This document shows positions 7,047 to 14,419 of a DNA stretch of 30,064 bases, piece after piece (the first letter of the stretch is position 1; every line of letters begins with the position of its first letter). Under the pieces are notes generated by a model that worked only from the letters and a program-made list of their open reading frames with translations, did no database searches and was not told where the DNA came from. A program made the translations under genes and the position numbers. Origin of the DNA: DATFES01 sp035457725 (lineage in GTDB: Bacteria > Pseudomonadota > Alphaproteobacteria > CACIAM-22H2); assembly GCA_035457725.1 (NCBI GenBank), contig DATIBC010000094.1, positions 1 to 30,064 on the forward strand, given 5' to 3'.

Positions 7047-8845
7047 GAGCCAGCGAGCGGCCCGAGCGCAAGCCTGCCGCCATTCAGACGTGGGGCAGCG
7101 ATCCGATCGCCGGGCTGCTGCGAGCGATGGGCATCGAGTATGTCGCGTTGACGCCCGGCGCAAGTTTTCGTGGCTTGCACGACAGTCTCGTCAACTATCT
7201 TGGGAACACGCGGCCCGAGATGTTGCTCGCGGTGCATGAGGAAAGCGCCGTTGCGATCGCGCATGGCTATGCGAAGGTCGCCGACAAGCCGATGGCGGTG
7301 GCGCTCCACAGCAATGTCGGCCTGATGCATGCGACGATGGCGATTTTCAATGCCTGGTGCGACCGTGCCCCGGTATTGCTCCTCGGCGCAGTTGGGCCGC
7401 TCGATGCCTTGCATCGCAGGCCATGGGTCGACTGGATCCACACCTCGCGCGATCTCGGGTCGCTGGTCCGCGGCTACACGAAATGGGACGATCAGCCTGC
7501 CTCGGTGCCGGCTGCGTTGGAGGCGATCTTGCGCGCACGGCTCATCGCCACGACGCATCCGCCGGGGCCGGTCTTCGTTTGCCTCGACGCGATGCTGCAA
7601 GAGCAAGCGATCGACGGCGCCGTCGAGCTGCCGCCGGTGGAGCGCTTCGGCGCTGCCGACCAGCCGGAGCCCGCCGCCAGTTCGCTCGAGCGAGGCGCAG
7701 CGATCCTCCGCAAGGCGCGCCGTCCGATCATCCTGATGGGCCGCATGTCAACCGACCCGGCGGATTGGGCTCGCAGGATCACGCTCGCCGAGCGGCTCAA
7801 TGCGCCGGTCGTCACCGATCTCAAATGGGGCGCGGTGTTTCCCACCGGACACGCATTGCATCCGTTTCCGCCGGCGCTTTACATCAACTCCGATGCACAC
7901 GAGGCGATCCGCGAGGCCGATACGATCCTCAGCATGGATTGGATCGATCTTGCTGGAACGCTGCGCCAAGCCAACCACGGGGAGCTGCCGCGCGGCACGG
8001 TGATCCACTGCTCGGTCGACCAGTATTGCCACGGCGGCTGGAACATGGATTACCAAGGCTTGCCGCCGGTCGACGTGTCGATCTTGGCGCCCCCCGACCG
8101 CGTGGTGCGGAAACTCCTCGACATGCTCGGGCCGGGAACCGGCGGCGCTGGATCATGGGTCCGCCAAGGCGTCCCCGCCGCGGCGCGCGCGCACGCGCCG
8201 AGCGAACCGGCTGCGGCTCCTGGCGTCATCACGGTGGACGCGCTGGCGCGATGCTGCAGCGATGCATTGGTCGGCCACCGGGCGACTTTCGTCCGGCTGC
8301 CGATCGGTTGGCCAGGCGAGTATTGCCGTTTCGAGCATCCACTTGATTTTCTCGGATGCGATGGCGGCGGCGGAATCGGCGCCGGGCCAGGCCTCGCCGT
8401 CGGCGCAGCGCTGGCGTTGCGCGGCAGCGACCGGCTGCCGGTCGCCATCCTCGGCGACGGCGATTTCCTTATGGGCGTGACCGCGGTGTGGACTGCGGTG
8501 CACTATCGAATACCGCTTCTGATCGTCATCGCCAACAATCAGTCGTTCTTCAACGACGAGCTGCACCAGGAACGCGTCGCACGACTGCGCGATCGCCCGG
8601 TGGAGAATCGATGGGTCGGAATGCGGATGACCGAACCGGCGTTCGATCTGGCGATGTTGGCGCGCGGCCAGGGCGCCGCCGGGCTGGGCCCGATCGCCTC
8701 CCACACTGAATTGACGCCTGCAATGAAAGAGGCGATCGCGCAAGTGCGCGGGGGAGCGGTTTGTGTCGTCGACGTACGGGTGGCGGCCGAATATGCACGC
8801 GCCACGTCGGTGGCCCTGATGCGCGGCGCGCCGGCCGCGCGCTGA
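7043..8845 (+). CDS. Thiamine-diphosphate-dependent enzyme, decarboxylase/acetolactate-synthase type
   Basis: A 600-residue enzyme of the acetolactate synthase/benzoylformate decarboxylase family. The three usual domains are visible. The N-terminal pyrimidine-binding domain has the activating Glu66 in AVHEESAVAIAHGYA. The middle domain includes RRPIILMGRMS. The C-terminal diphosphate-binding domain has GDG at 471-473 and NN at 498-499, in ILGDGDFLMGVTAVW and LIVIANNQSF. The open frame continues upstream to 6776, but the ATG at 7043 overlaps the preceding stop in the standard ATGA arrangement and the family motif starts soon after, so I take that start. The substrate is probably a 2-oxo acid or a product of the upstream lyase-like protein. 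Comparable pairs occur as PEP mutase plus phosphonopyruvate decarboxylase, but the first partner here lacks the mutase motif. Confidence 0.88.
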   Translation: MRASERPERKPAAIQTWGSDPIAGLLRAMGIEYVALTPGASFRGLHDSLVNYLGNTRPEMLLAVHEESAVAIAHGYAKVADKPMAVALHSNVGLMHATMAIFNAWCDRAPVLLLGAVGPLDALHRRPWVDWIHTSRDLGSLVRGYTKWDDQPASVPAALEAILRARLIATTHPPGPVFVCLDAMLQEQAIDGAVELPPVERFGAADQPEPAASSLERGAAILRKARRPIILMGRMSTDPADWARRITLAERLNAPVVTDLKWGAVFPTGHALHPFPPALYINSDAHEAIREADTILSMDWIDLAGTLRQANHGELPRGTVIHCSVDQYCHGGWNMDYQGLPPVDVSILAPPDRVVRKLLDMLGPGTGGAGSWVRQGVPAAARAHAPSEPAAAPGVITVDALARCCSDALVGHRATFVRLPIGWPGEYCRFEHPLDFLGCDGGGGIGAGPGLAVGAALALRGSDRLPVAILGDGDFLMGVTAVWTAVHYRIPLLIVIANNQSFFNDELHQERVARLRDRPVENRWVGMRMTEPAFDLAMLARGQGAAGLGPIASHTELTPAMKEAIAQVRGGAVCVVDVRVAAEYARATSVALMRGAPAAR

Positions 8846-8860
8846 AGCGCGCGCCGATCA

Positions 8861-8877
8861 CGGAACGTGGCGTTCCG
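8861..8877 (+). terminator. Hairpin CGGAAC-GTGGC-GTTCCG after the thiamine-diphosphate enzyme
   Basis: A perfect 6-base stem with a 5-base loop, 15 bases after the stop of the thiamine-diphosphate enzyme. There is no T-run behind it, so it is at best a weak or factor-assisted terminator or an RNA 3'-end stabiliser. Confidence 0.35.
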
Positions 8878-8903
8878 CTGAAGCGAACGGCGCCATTCAC
8901 GAC

Positions 8904-8933
8904 TTGGCAAGATGGTCTGGGGGTTGCTACTAA
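8904..8933 (+). promoter_or_regulatory. Possible sigma-70-like promoter of the peroxiredoxin gene
   Basis: TTGGCA (8904-8909), an 18-base spacer and TACTAA (8928-8933) lie 70 bases before the peroxiredoxin start. The match to consensus is moderate. The flanking words GACTTGGC and GCTACTAAT also occur close together at 1381-1403 in the araC/lysR gap. Confidence 0.3.
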
Positions 8934-9003
8934 TGGACCTTCGCTGGGTTTGCGCGGCGTCCGCCGGCGTTCCCCATTCCCGATCGACCGCAGGAGGTGG
9001 ATC

Positions 9004-9663
9004 ATGTCGTTGCGAATCAACAACGAAGCGCCGAATTTCTCGGCTGAAACGACCGAAGGGAAGATCGATTTCCATAGCTGGATCGGCAACGGCTGGGCGA
9101 TCCTCTTCTCGCATCCCAAGGATTTTACGCCGGTCTGCACCACCGAGCTGGGCTATCTCGCCAAATTGAAACCCGAGTTCGACAAGCGGAGCTGCAAGGT
9201 CCTTGGACTGAGCGTCGATCCGGTGAGCGACCACAAGCGCTGGGCCAAGGATATCGAGGAGACGCAAGGGGCTGCCCTGAATTACCCGCTTATCGGCGAC
9301 CCCGAGCTCAAGGTGGCGAAGCTCTATGACATGTTGCCGGCCGAGGCCGGCACGACGTCGCAGGGACGGACGCCCGCCGACAACGCCACCGTCCGTTCGG
9401 TGTTTATCGTCGGGCCGGACAAGAAGATCAAAGCGATGCTCATCTATCCGATGAGCAGCGGCCGCAACTTCGACGAGGTGCTGCGCCTGCTCGACTCCTG
9501 CCAGCTTACGGCCAAGCATCAGGTCGCGACGCCGGTCAATTGGAAGCGCGGCGAAGACGTGATCATCGTGCCGTCAGTGTCCGACGAGCAGGCGAAGGCG
9601 AAGTTCCCCGGCGGCTGGAAGGCGCCCAAGCCTTATATGCGGATCGTCCCGCAGCCGAAGTAG
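9004..9663 (+). CDS. 1-Cys peroxiredoxin, Prx6 type
   Basis: A 219-residue cytosolic thiol peroxidase that reduces hydrogen peroxide and organic hydroperoxides. The catalytic motif is DFTPVCTTE with the peroxidatic Cys45 and Thr42. The long C-terminal part with NFDEVLRLLDSCQL and VATPVNWKRGEDVIIVPSV, ending at a GWKAPKPYMR tail, is characteristic of the Prx6 group. A cysteine in the C-terminal half (DSCQL) is also common in this group and is not necessarily a resolving residue. The start at ATG 9004 has AGGAGG six bases upstream. The gene is alone on the plus strand, convergent with the cyclase gene, 26 bases between stops. No reductase is encoded nearby. Confidence 0.95.
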   Translation: MSLRINNEAPNFSAETTEGKIDFHSWIGNGWAILFSHPKDFTPVCTTELGYLAKLKPEFDKRSCKVLGLSVDPVSDHKRWAKDIEETQGAALNYPLIGDPELKVAKLYDMLPAEAGTTSQGRTPADNATVRSVFIVGPDKKIKAMLIYPMSSGRNFDEVLRLLDSCQLTAKHQVATPVNWKRGEDVIIVPSVSDEQAKAKFPGGWKAPKPYMRIVPQPK

Positions 9664-9689
9664 GGGTACGCGCGCGCCCGGGCTTGAGG

Positions 9690-11522
9690 TCAGGCGATTA
9701 GCCGGTACAAGGTCGTAGCGGCGCGCCGGCCGCGCAGTTCGACATCGCCAAGCGGCTCGAGCTTGAACGAGCCGTCGAGCAGCGCGGCGGTGTCGCCGCT
9801 GATGAGTATCGTAACCGAATCGCCGCGGTCGAACTCCTTGGCCAGCGCTTCGATGCGTTGGCTGGCGTTCACGGCGTCGCCAATGACGGTGTAGTTCGTA
9901 CGCGTCTCCGATCCGATATTGCCGACGAGGACCTTGCCGCTGTGGATTCCGACCCGAATCCGCACGCCCGGTCCATCGCCGGCTGGCGGACGCGGCATAT
10001 TCGCGAGCATTCGCGCGATGCATGTCGCGGCATGGCAGGCGCGTATCGCATGGTCGGGCTGAACGTCCGGCGCCCCCCAGAACGCCATGACCGCGTCGCC
10101 AATGAACTTGTCGATGGTGCCGCTTTCAGACTCGACACAGCCGGCCACCAAGGAAAAGTGATGATTGAGCAAATCGGCGATTTCCGCCGGCGATAATCGC
10201 TCGGAGATGCTGGTGAAGCCGACGATGTCGGTGAACATCACCGTGACCAGCCGCTCCTCGGATCGCACCGCGCCGGCGACGCCAAGCTCGATCAGCCGCC
10301 GGACCAGTCGCTTCGGTACGTAACGCTCGAACTGGGCAAGTCCGCCGAGCATCGAATTGAACGCAGTGGCCTGATCGTCAATCTCCTTGAGCCGGCTCGC
10401 CGGCAATGGGTCAAGTCCGGCAAGCTCGAACCGCGTCAGCTTGCGGCTTGCCTCGGCCACCCGCTCGACGGGGCGCGATAGCGCCCGGCCGAGCCAGATC
10501 GCCGCAACGGTTGCAAACGCCAGCACGGCGAGCCCCAGAATGGCGGCCAAGGTAAGCCGCTGGCGCGCGGCAATCTCCTCGTCGGCGCCAAGCCACACGC
10601 CAACGCCCAGCGCCGCATCGCCGAAGTCCCGCCGCCAGCGCATGATCACGTAGTACGCGGAGTCCTGGACGTCGATCCGCGATACTTCGATGCCGCGGCC
10701 GGCCAACCCCTCGAACCCCGCGACGGCCCGACGGCTTGCCAACATGGGCAAGACAGGATCGCCAAGCTGCGTCACCGGAACCGAGGGCGAGGTGGCCGAC
10801 TGCGCCGGATGGGCGGAGACCAGGTTCGGATGCGCGAGCACGCGACCGGCGCCGTGTAATATGAATGCCGTGCCACGATACTGAGCGCCCGACTCGGTCA
10901 ATAAGAGCGACAATTCCTGCACCGAAATGACCGAGGCCAGCATTCCGAGGAATTCGCCGTGGCGGCGAACCGCTTGGCGTACGTTGAAGAACGTTCGTCC
11001 AAGGCGAAAGGTTGGCTCGCCCCAAATCGGACCGTTGACGCCCTCAATCTCGCCGAGCGCACGCGACGCATGCTCGAGGTCGGCCGGAAGGCCGCGCAAG
11101 ATCTGCAATTGACCGCTGTCCTGGCGCACGACGACGACTTGGCGAAGATCGCGCTGCGTCAGCACAACCCCCTGGATTTGCGGCGCGGCGGCGAGTGCCC
11201 CTGTCAGAAGCTCGGCCAAAGCCGGATCGTCGACACCGGCATAGGCGCCGCCTGCGATCCGATCGGCGAGAAAACTGACCTGGCTCACCGCCGGCGCGAG
11301 GTGCGTGTCGATCCCCTTTTCGATGTCGCGGATGATCAAATTGGCGACGTTGTTGAGCAGCTCGTTCGTAGTCGTCCTTGCGGCGAGAAACAGCACGACC
11401 AGGACCGCCAGTATCGCGCAGGCGACGAGCGCAGCGGTCGCCGAGGCGAGCACCAACGCGATCGAAATCCGCCTACGGTTCGTCTCGCTGGGATTCGACG
11501 CCGTGGTGGCGGCGCGAGTCAT
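9690..11522 (-). CDS. Membrane adenylate cyclase (class III) with periplasmic sensor and HAMP
   Basis: A 610-residue inner-membrane nucleotide cyclase. Order of parts: TM1 about 20-48, a periplasmic region about 49-322 resembling a Cache sensor, TM2 about 324-345, HAMP about 346-400, a short linker (FERYVPKRLVRRLIELG) and the cyclase domain from about 422. The catalytic residues are intact: metal-binding Asp432 in VMFTDIVGFTS and Asp476 in IGDAVMAFWG, adenine-type Lys472, and Asn552/Arg556 in VIGDAVNASQRIEA. It should therefore make cAMP from ATP as a homodimer in response to a periplasmic signal. The ATG overlaps the stop of the TAXI binding-protein gene by four bases, suggesting that the binding protein presents the ligand to the sensor region. 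Guanylate specificity is not favoured by Lys472. Confidence 0.9.
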   Translation of the reverse strand: MTRAATTASNPSETNRRRISIALVLASATAALVACAILAVLVVLFLAARTTTNELLNNVANLIIRDIEKGIDTHLAPAVSQVSFLADRIAGGAYAGVDDPALAELLTGALAAAPQIQGVVLTQRDLRQVVVVRQDSGQLQILRGLPADLEHASRALGEIEGVNGPIWGEPTFRLGRTFFNVRQAVRRHGEFLGMLASVISVQELSLLLTESGAQYRGTAFILHGAGRVLAHPNLVSAHPAQSATSPSVPVTQLGDPVLPMLASRRAVAGFEGLAGRGIEVSRIDVQDSAYYVIMRWRRDFGDAALGVGVWLGADEEIAARQRLTLAAILGLAVLAFATVAAIWLGRALSRPVERVAEASRKLTRFELAGLDPLPASRLKEIDDQATAFNSMLGGLAQFERYVPKRLVRRLIELGVAGAVRSEERLVTVMFTDIVGFTSISERLSPAEIADLLNHHFSLVAGCVESESGTIDKFIGDAVMAFWGAPDVQPDHAIRACHAATCIARMLANMPRPPAGDGPGVRIRVGIHSGKVLVGNIGSETRTNYTVIGDAVNASQRIEALAKEFDRGDSVTILISGDTAALLDGSFKLEPLGDVELRGRRAATTLYRLIA

Positions 11523-12496
11523 CGCAGCAAGCCGCGCTCGCGCAAATAGCCTTCGGCGCCGGAGTGGAAGGTGGCGAAATCCGGCCGCATCGCCAATCGC
11601 CGCGGGTCGAGCCGCGCAAAGGCAAGATGCAACTGCCGGAATTCATCGGCATTTTCGATAACGGATTGAACAAGATGCCGAATCGCCGGCGCCGAAACCT
11701 CGGTAGTGGTCATGACCATGGCCCGCGTGCCGAAGGTCGGCGTGTCGGCCCAGTTTTCGCGATAAACACCGCCAGGGATAGACATCGACTCATACTCGCT
11801 ATGGCTTGCGACGATCTCGCGGATTCGCTCCTCGACTATAGGTACGAGACGTCCGCCGCACGATCGGACCGCCTCTTGAATCAAACCATTTGGGTGGCCG
11901 ACCGAATAGACGATCGCGTCGATCCGGCCTTGGCACAGCGCCTGGACTTGCGCCCCCGGGCCGAGTTCGAGCGTGGCGGCAAAATGCGCCCGGGTGAGCC
12001 CGCTTGCACGCATCAGCCGTTCCATCATCACGCGATGCCCAGAGCCGATATTGCCGATATTCACCCGCTTTCCGTCGAGATCGGCCGACGAAACGATGCC
12101 GACGTCGGTGCGCGCCACGATGGTGAACGGTTCGTCGTGCGCAGCGAGCACAAGGCGCAGATTGGACATTGGACCGGCAGCGGCGAACGCTCCTTCGCCG
12201 CGGATGGCGTCCGCCAGTACGTCGGACTGGACGATCCCCACGTCGATCTCGCCGTCGCGCAGCGCTTCGATGTTGGTCACCGACCCCGGCGAGGTCTCGG
12301 CCGAACACCGCATACCCAACCGATCGGAATCGAGATTGAACAATCGGCACAGCGCGCCGCCGAGCGGGAAATACACGCCGCCCGCAGCACCGGTGCCGAT
12401 CAGGATGCCCTTGCGGGTCGACGCCGGCGCCGGCCGCGACGCGAGCAGGCCTGAAAGGCCCGCCGCGGCGGCGCGCAGGACGTCACGCCGCTTCAT
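11519..12496 (-). CDS. TAXI-family (TRAP-type) solute-binding protein, orphan
   Basis: A 325-residue periplasmic binding protein of the TAXI group, whose members normally feed TRAP transporters with C4-dicarboxylates, glutamate or related acids. The mature start ILIGTGAAGGVYFPLGGALCRLFN is the diagnostic N-terminal pattern, and VNIGNIGSGHRVMMERLM, LCQGRIDAIVYSVGHPNG and SIPGGVYREN follow as usual. The signal peptide begins MKRRDVLRAAAAG, with a twin-arginine pair, so Tat export is possible. No TRAP membrane subunit is encoded in the window. Instead the gene overlaps a DUF6134-like gene upstream (14 bases) and a cyclase gene downstream (four bases), which suggests a sensory rather than a transport role. 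That role is inferred. Confidence 0.88.
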   Translation of the reverse strand: MKRRDVLRAAAAGLSGLLASRPAPASTRKGILIGTGAAGGVYFPLGGALCRLFNLDSDRLGMRCSAETSPGSVTNIEALRDGEIDVGIVQSDVLADAIRGEGAFAAAGPMSNLRLVLAAHDEPFTIVARTDVGIVSSADLDGKRVNIGNIGSGHRVMMERLMRASGLTRAHFAATLELGPGAQVQALCQGRIDAIVYSVGHPNGLIQEAVRSCGGRLVPIVEERIREIVASHSEYESMSIPGGVYRENWADTPTFGTRAMVMTTTEVSAPAIRHLVQSVIENADEFRQLHLAFARLDPRRLAMRPDFATFHSGAEGYLRERGLLR

Positions 12497-13175
12497 ATAT
12501 CAGCGTTTCTCCCTTTACCTCGAATATTCCGCGAACCAGAAGGCCATCCATGTCGTACCAAACCAGACCGGCGCATTGCGGGGTGAGAAAGCGATGCTTC
12601 TCCGCCCGCACCGGGCCGCGCCGCGTAGGTATCTCCTCTTCGCCGAGCCGTTTAGCCGATATCCCGACCTCGCCGCCCTCCGCTGCGTTGATCAGTGATG
12701 TCTGGCGGACGAACTCGGCGCTCCAGAACCCATTCGACGTCATCAAATGCGAACGGGCCACGAACGGGCCCATCGGACCGACGATGCGCACTCCATCGCC
12801 GACCGAGGCGCCAACCAACTCGCGCTTCTCGCCGTTGTCATCGGTGCGGCTGACGAGCGATTGGAGCTTGCCGTCGCGCCAAGCCTCCGTCGATTCATGA
12901 AGATAGCGAAACGCGGTGATGAACGCGATCTTCACTTCGAGACGGATCTTCGTCTCGACGGTGCGGGAATCCGGCGCGCCCCGCATAAAAATGTCATGCG
13001 CGCCGATTTCGCTTCGCTCGCGGAAGACGCGATACCGCAGATCGGGCGCTGGCTGCGCCTGCACATCGCGCAGGATCGCCGGCAGACCGGCGGCGCCGGC
13101 GCCGATGCAGGCAAACCCGCCGATGAGCAACCGGCGGCGCGTCGGCGGCCCGCCGCGGCTTCTGCGACCCTCCAT
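12483..13175 (-). CDS. Exported protein of unknown function, DUF6134-like
   Basis: A 230-residue protein with a twin-arginine-type signal (TRRRLLIGGFACIGAGAAG, probable cleavage after VQA around residue 40). The mature part starts with LRYRVFRERSEIGAHDIFMRG and continues with a beta-rich pattern including ITAFRYLHESTEAWRDGKLQSLVSRTDDNGEK, which I associate with the DUF6134 family; that assignment is from memory. No catalytic residues can be named. Its last 14 bases overlap the TAXI binding-protein gene, so the two are co-translated. It begins 38 bases after the porin stop, across a strong GC hairpin, so it may be transcribed with the porin or from its own start. It may assist the binding protein or cyclase in the periplasm. 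Confidence 0.75.
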   Translation of the reverse strand: MEGRRSRGGPPTRRRLLIGGFACIGAGAAGLPAILRDVQAQPAPDLRYRVFRERSEIGAHDIFMRGAPDSRTVETKIRLEVKIAFITAFRYLHESTEAWRDGKLQSLVSRTDDNGEKRELVGASVGDGVRIVGPMGPFVARSHLMTSNGFWSAEFVRQTSLINAAEGGEVGISAKRLGEEEIPTRRGPVRAEKHRFLTPQCAGLVWYDMDGLLVRGIFEVKGETLIYEAA

Positions 13176-13193
13176 CGTGCCCCCAGAGTTTCT

Positions 13194-13211
13194 CCGGGGG
13201 TCCTCCCCCGG
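13194..13211 (-). terminator. GC hairpin between porin and DUF6134-like genes
   Basis: On the minus strand CCGGGGG-AGGA-CCCCCGG forms a perfect 7-base GC stem with a 4-base loop, three bases after the porin stop codon. There is no following T-run. It could reduce read-through or set an mRNA 3' end, so that the porin part and the sensor part of the run are expressed at different levels. Confidence 0.45.
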
Positions 13212-13213
13212 GG

Positions 13214-14410
13214 TCAGAAGTTCAACAACAAACCGACGACGCCGCCAGTGGCTGCATTGGAGCTGGTCGGCGCGGTCGACCCGTTGCCGTCGAACTCGAC
13301 GTGGAACAGCACGCCCTCGAGATTGACGCCGGGCCCAAGAATATACTTTCCGCCGAGCGACAAGCCAGTAAAACGATCGTCGCCGAACGCCGGTCCGGCG
13401 ACCGGCGAGCTGTCATTGCGGCCATCGACATAGGTCAGGCTCGCCTCGCCGGGGCCGAAATTGTACGAGGCGCCGACATTCCACGCTCGCCCTTCGACCT
13501 TGTTGGCGCCAGTCCCAGCCGACGACGCCCCGGCGGTGCCGGCCGAGCCGGTGCGTCCGTCGCGAATCTCGGCCCATCCCGCGCCGACCCGGAAACCGGC
13601 ATATCCCAACTGGAAGCCGGCATTCACGACGTAGGGATCCGGCGCGCTGGTCGTCGCCGTGAGTTGCGGACCGCTCCACGCCATGTACCCGACCGCAGCG
13701 GCAACGTCGAACTCGGCGAAGGAACGAATGAAGTTCACGCTTACCGCGTAGCCTTCCGTATAGGCGCTCGATACCGAGGTCGGCGAGGCGGTGTCCTGCG
13801 AGGAATCGGGGATGTACGAGAGGCCGAGTTGGAACCCCTCGAAGCGCGGCGTGTAGTAATTGATCTTGTCGGAATCGTTGTCGAAAAAGCGCACCATCGT
13901 GCTGAAGATCGTCGAATCGAGACTCGGCGAGGCGGTCGGGTTGGTGACGACGTTGGTCAAGTTTCCGTCGCCGGTGATCCATTTTCGCGAAAACGATTCC
14001 GGCGCCTCCATGTGCATCTTGTACATGGCGTTGTTGGTTTGCCCGAGCTCGATCCGGCCGAAACTCCCCTCGATGAACATATAGGATTCGTCGATCTGAT
14101 CGTTCTCGGTGTTGCCCTCGAGCTCGATGCGAAGGCCGAAGGTGACCCCGTTGGCGAGCGTGGTACGTCCGTTGAAATGAATTTCCTGATCGGAATGCTG
14201 GTCCAACTCCAACAACTTACCCGACCGGCCTGCATTGCGGTTGCCGACGTCGTCCTGGCTGGCGTAGCTGACGAACTGGCCGACATAGCCGCCGACGGAA
14301 ATCTTGATCGGCTCCGCCTTCGCTTGCGCCAAGGCCGGTTCGGCGGCGGCAAGCGAACCGCCCAGCGTCAGCGCGGTGGTGACGAGAAGGCGACGTTGAA
14401 GTGTTCGCAT
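13214..14410 (-). CDS. Outer-membrane porin
   Basis: A 398-residue Gram-negative porin. It has a Sec signal peptide (about residues 1-28, ending PALA). The mature protein starts with EPIKISVGGYVGQFVSYASQD and consists of alternating amphipathic strands such as FGRIELGQTNNAMYKMH, the constriction-loop region typical of trimeric porins. The chain ends in VVGLLLNF with the terminal phenylalanine required for outer-membrane assembly. AGGAG lies six bases before the ATG. The gene follows the second antiporter by only nine bases, so it belongs to the decarboxylase-antiporter operon and presumably provides the outer-membrane route for the same solutes. A Gly/Ala/Ser/Thr-rich loop at about residue 285-298 is probably surface-exposed. 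Pore selectivity cannot be predicted here. Confidence 0.9.
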   Translation of the reverse strand: MRTLQRRLLVTTALTLGGSLAAAEPALAQAKAEPIKISVGGYVGQFVSYASQDDVGNRNAGRSGKLLELDQHSDQEIHFNGRTTLANGVTFGLRIELEGNTENDQIDESYMFIEGSFGRIELGQTNNAMYKMHMEAPESFSRKWITGDGNLTNVVTNPTASPSLDSTIFSTMVRFFDNDSDKINYYTPRFEGFQLGLSYIPDSSQDTASPTSVSSAYTEGYAVSVNFIRSFAEFDVAAAVGYMAWSGPQLTATTSAPDPYVVNAGFQLGYAGFRVGAGWAEIRDGRTGSAGTAGASSAGTGANKVEGRAWNVGASYNFGPGEASLTYVDGRNDSSPVAGPAFGDDRFTGLSLGGKYILGPGVNLEGVLFHVEFDGNGSTAPTSSNAATGGVVGLLLNF

Positions 14411-14419
14411 TATCGACTC

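Noticed and set aside
7043..8845. Naming the pair at 6132-8845 as PEP mutase plus phosphonopyruvate decarboxylase
   Set aside because: The EDK-NS signature of PEP mutase is absent, and no other phosphonate-biosynthesis gene is in the window.
13194..13211. Intrinsic (T-tailed) terminator after the porin
   Set aside because: The stem is strong but there is no T-run on the minus-strand transcript, so it is reported only as a hairpin of uncertain effect.
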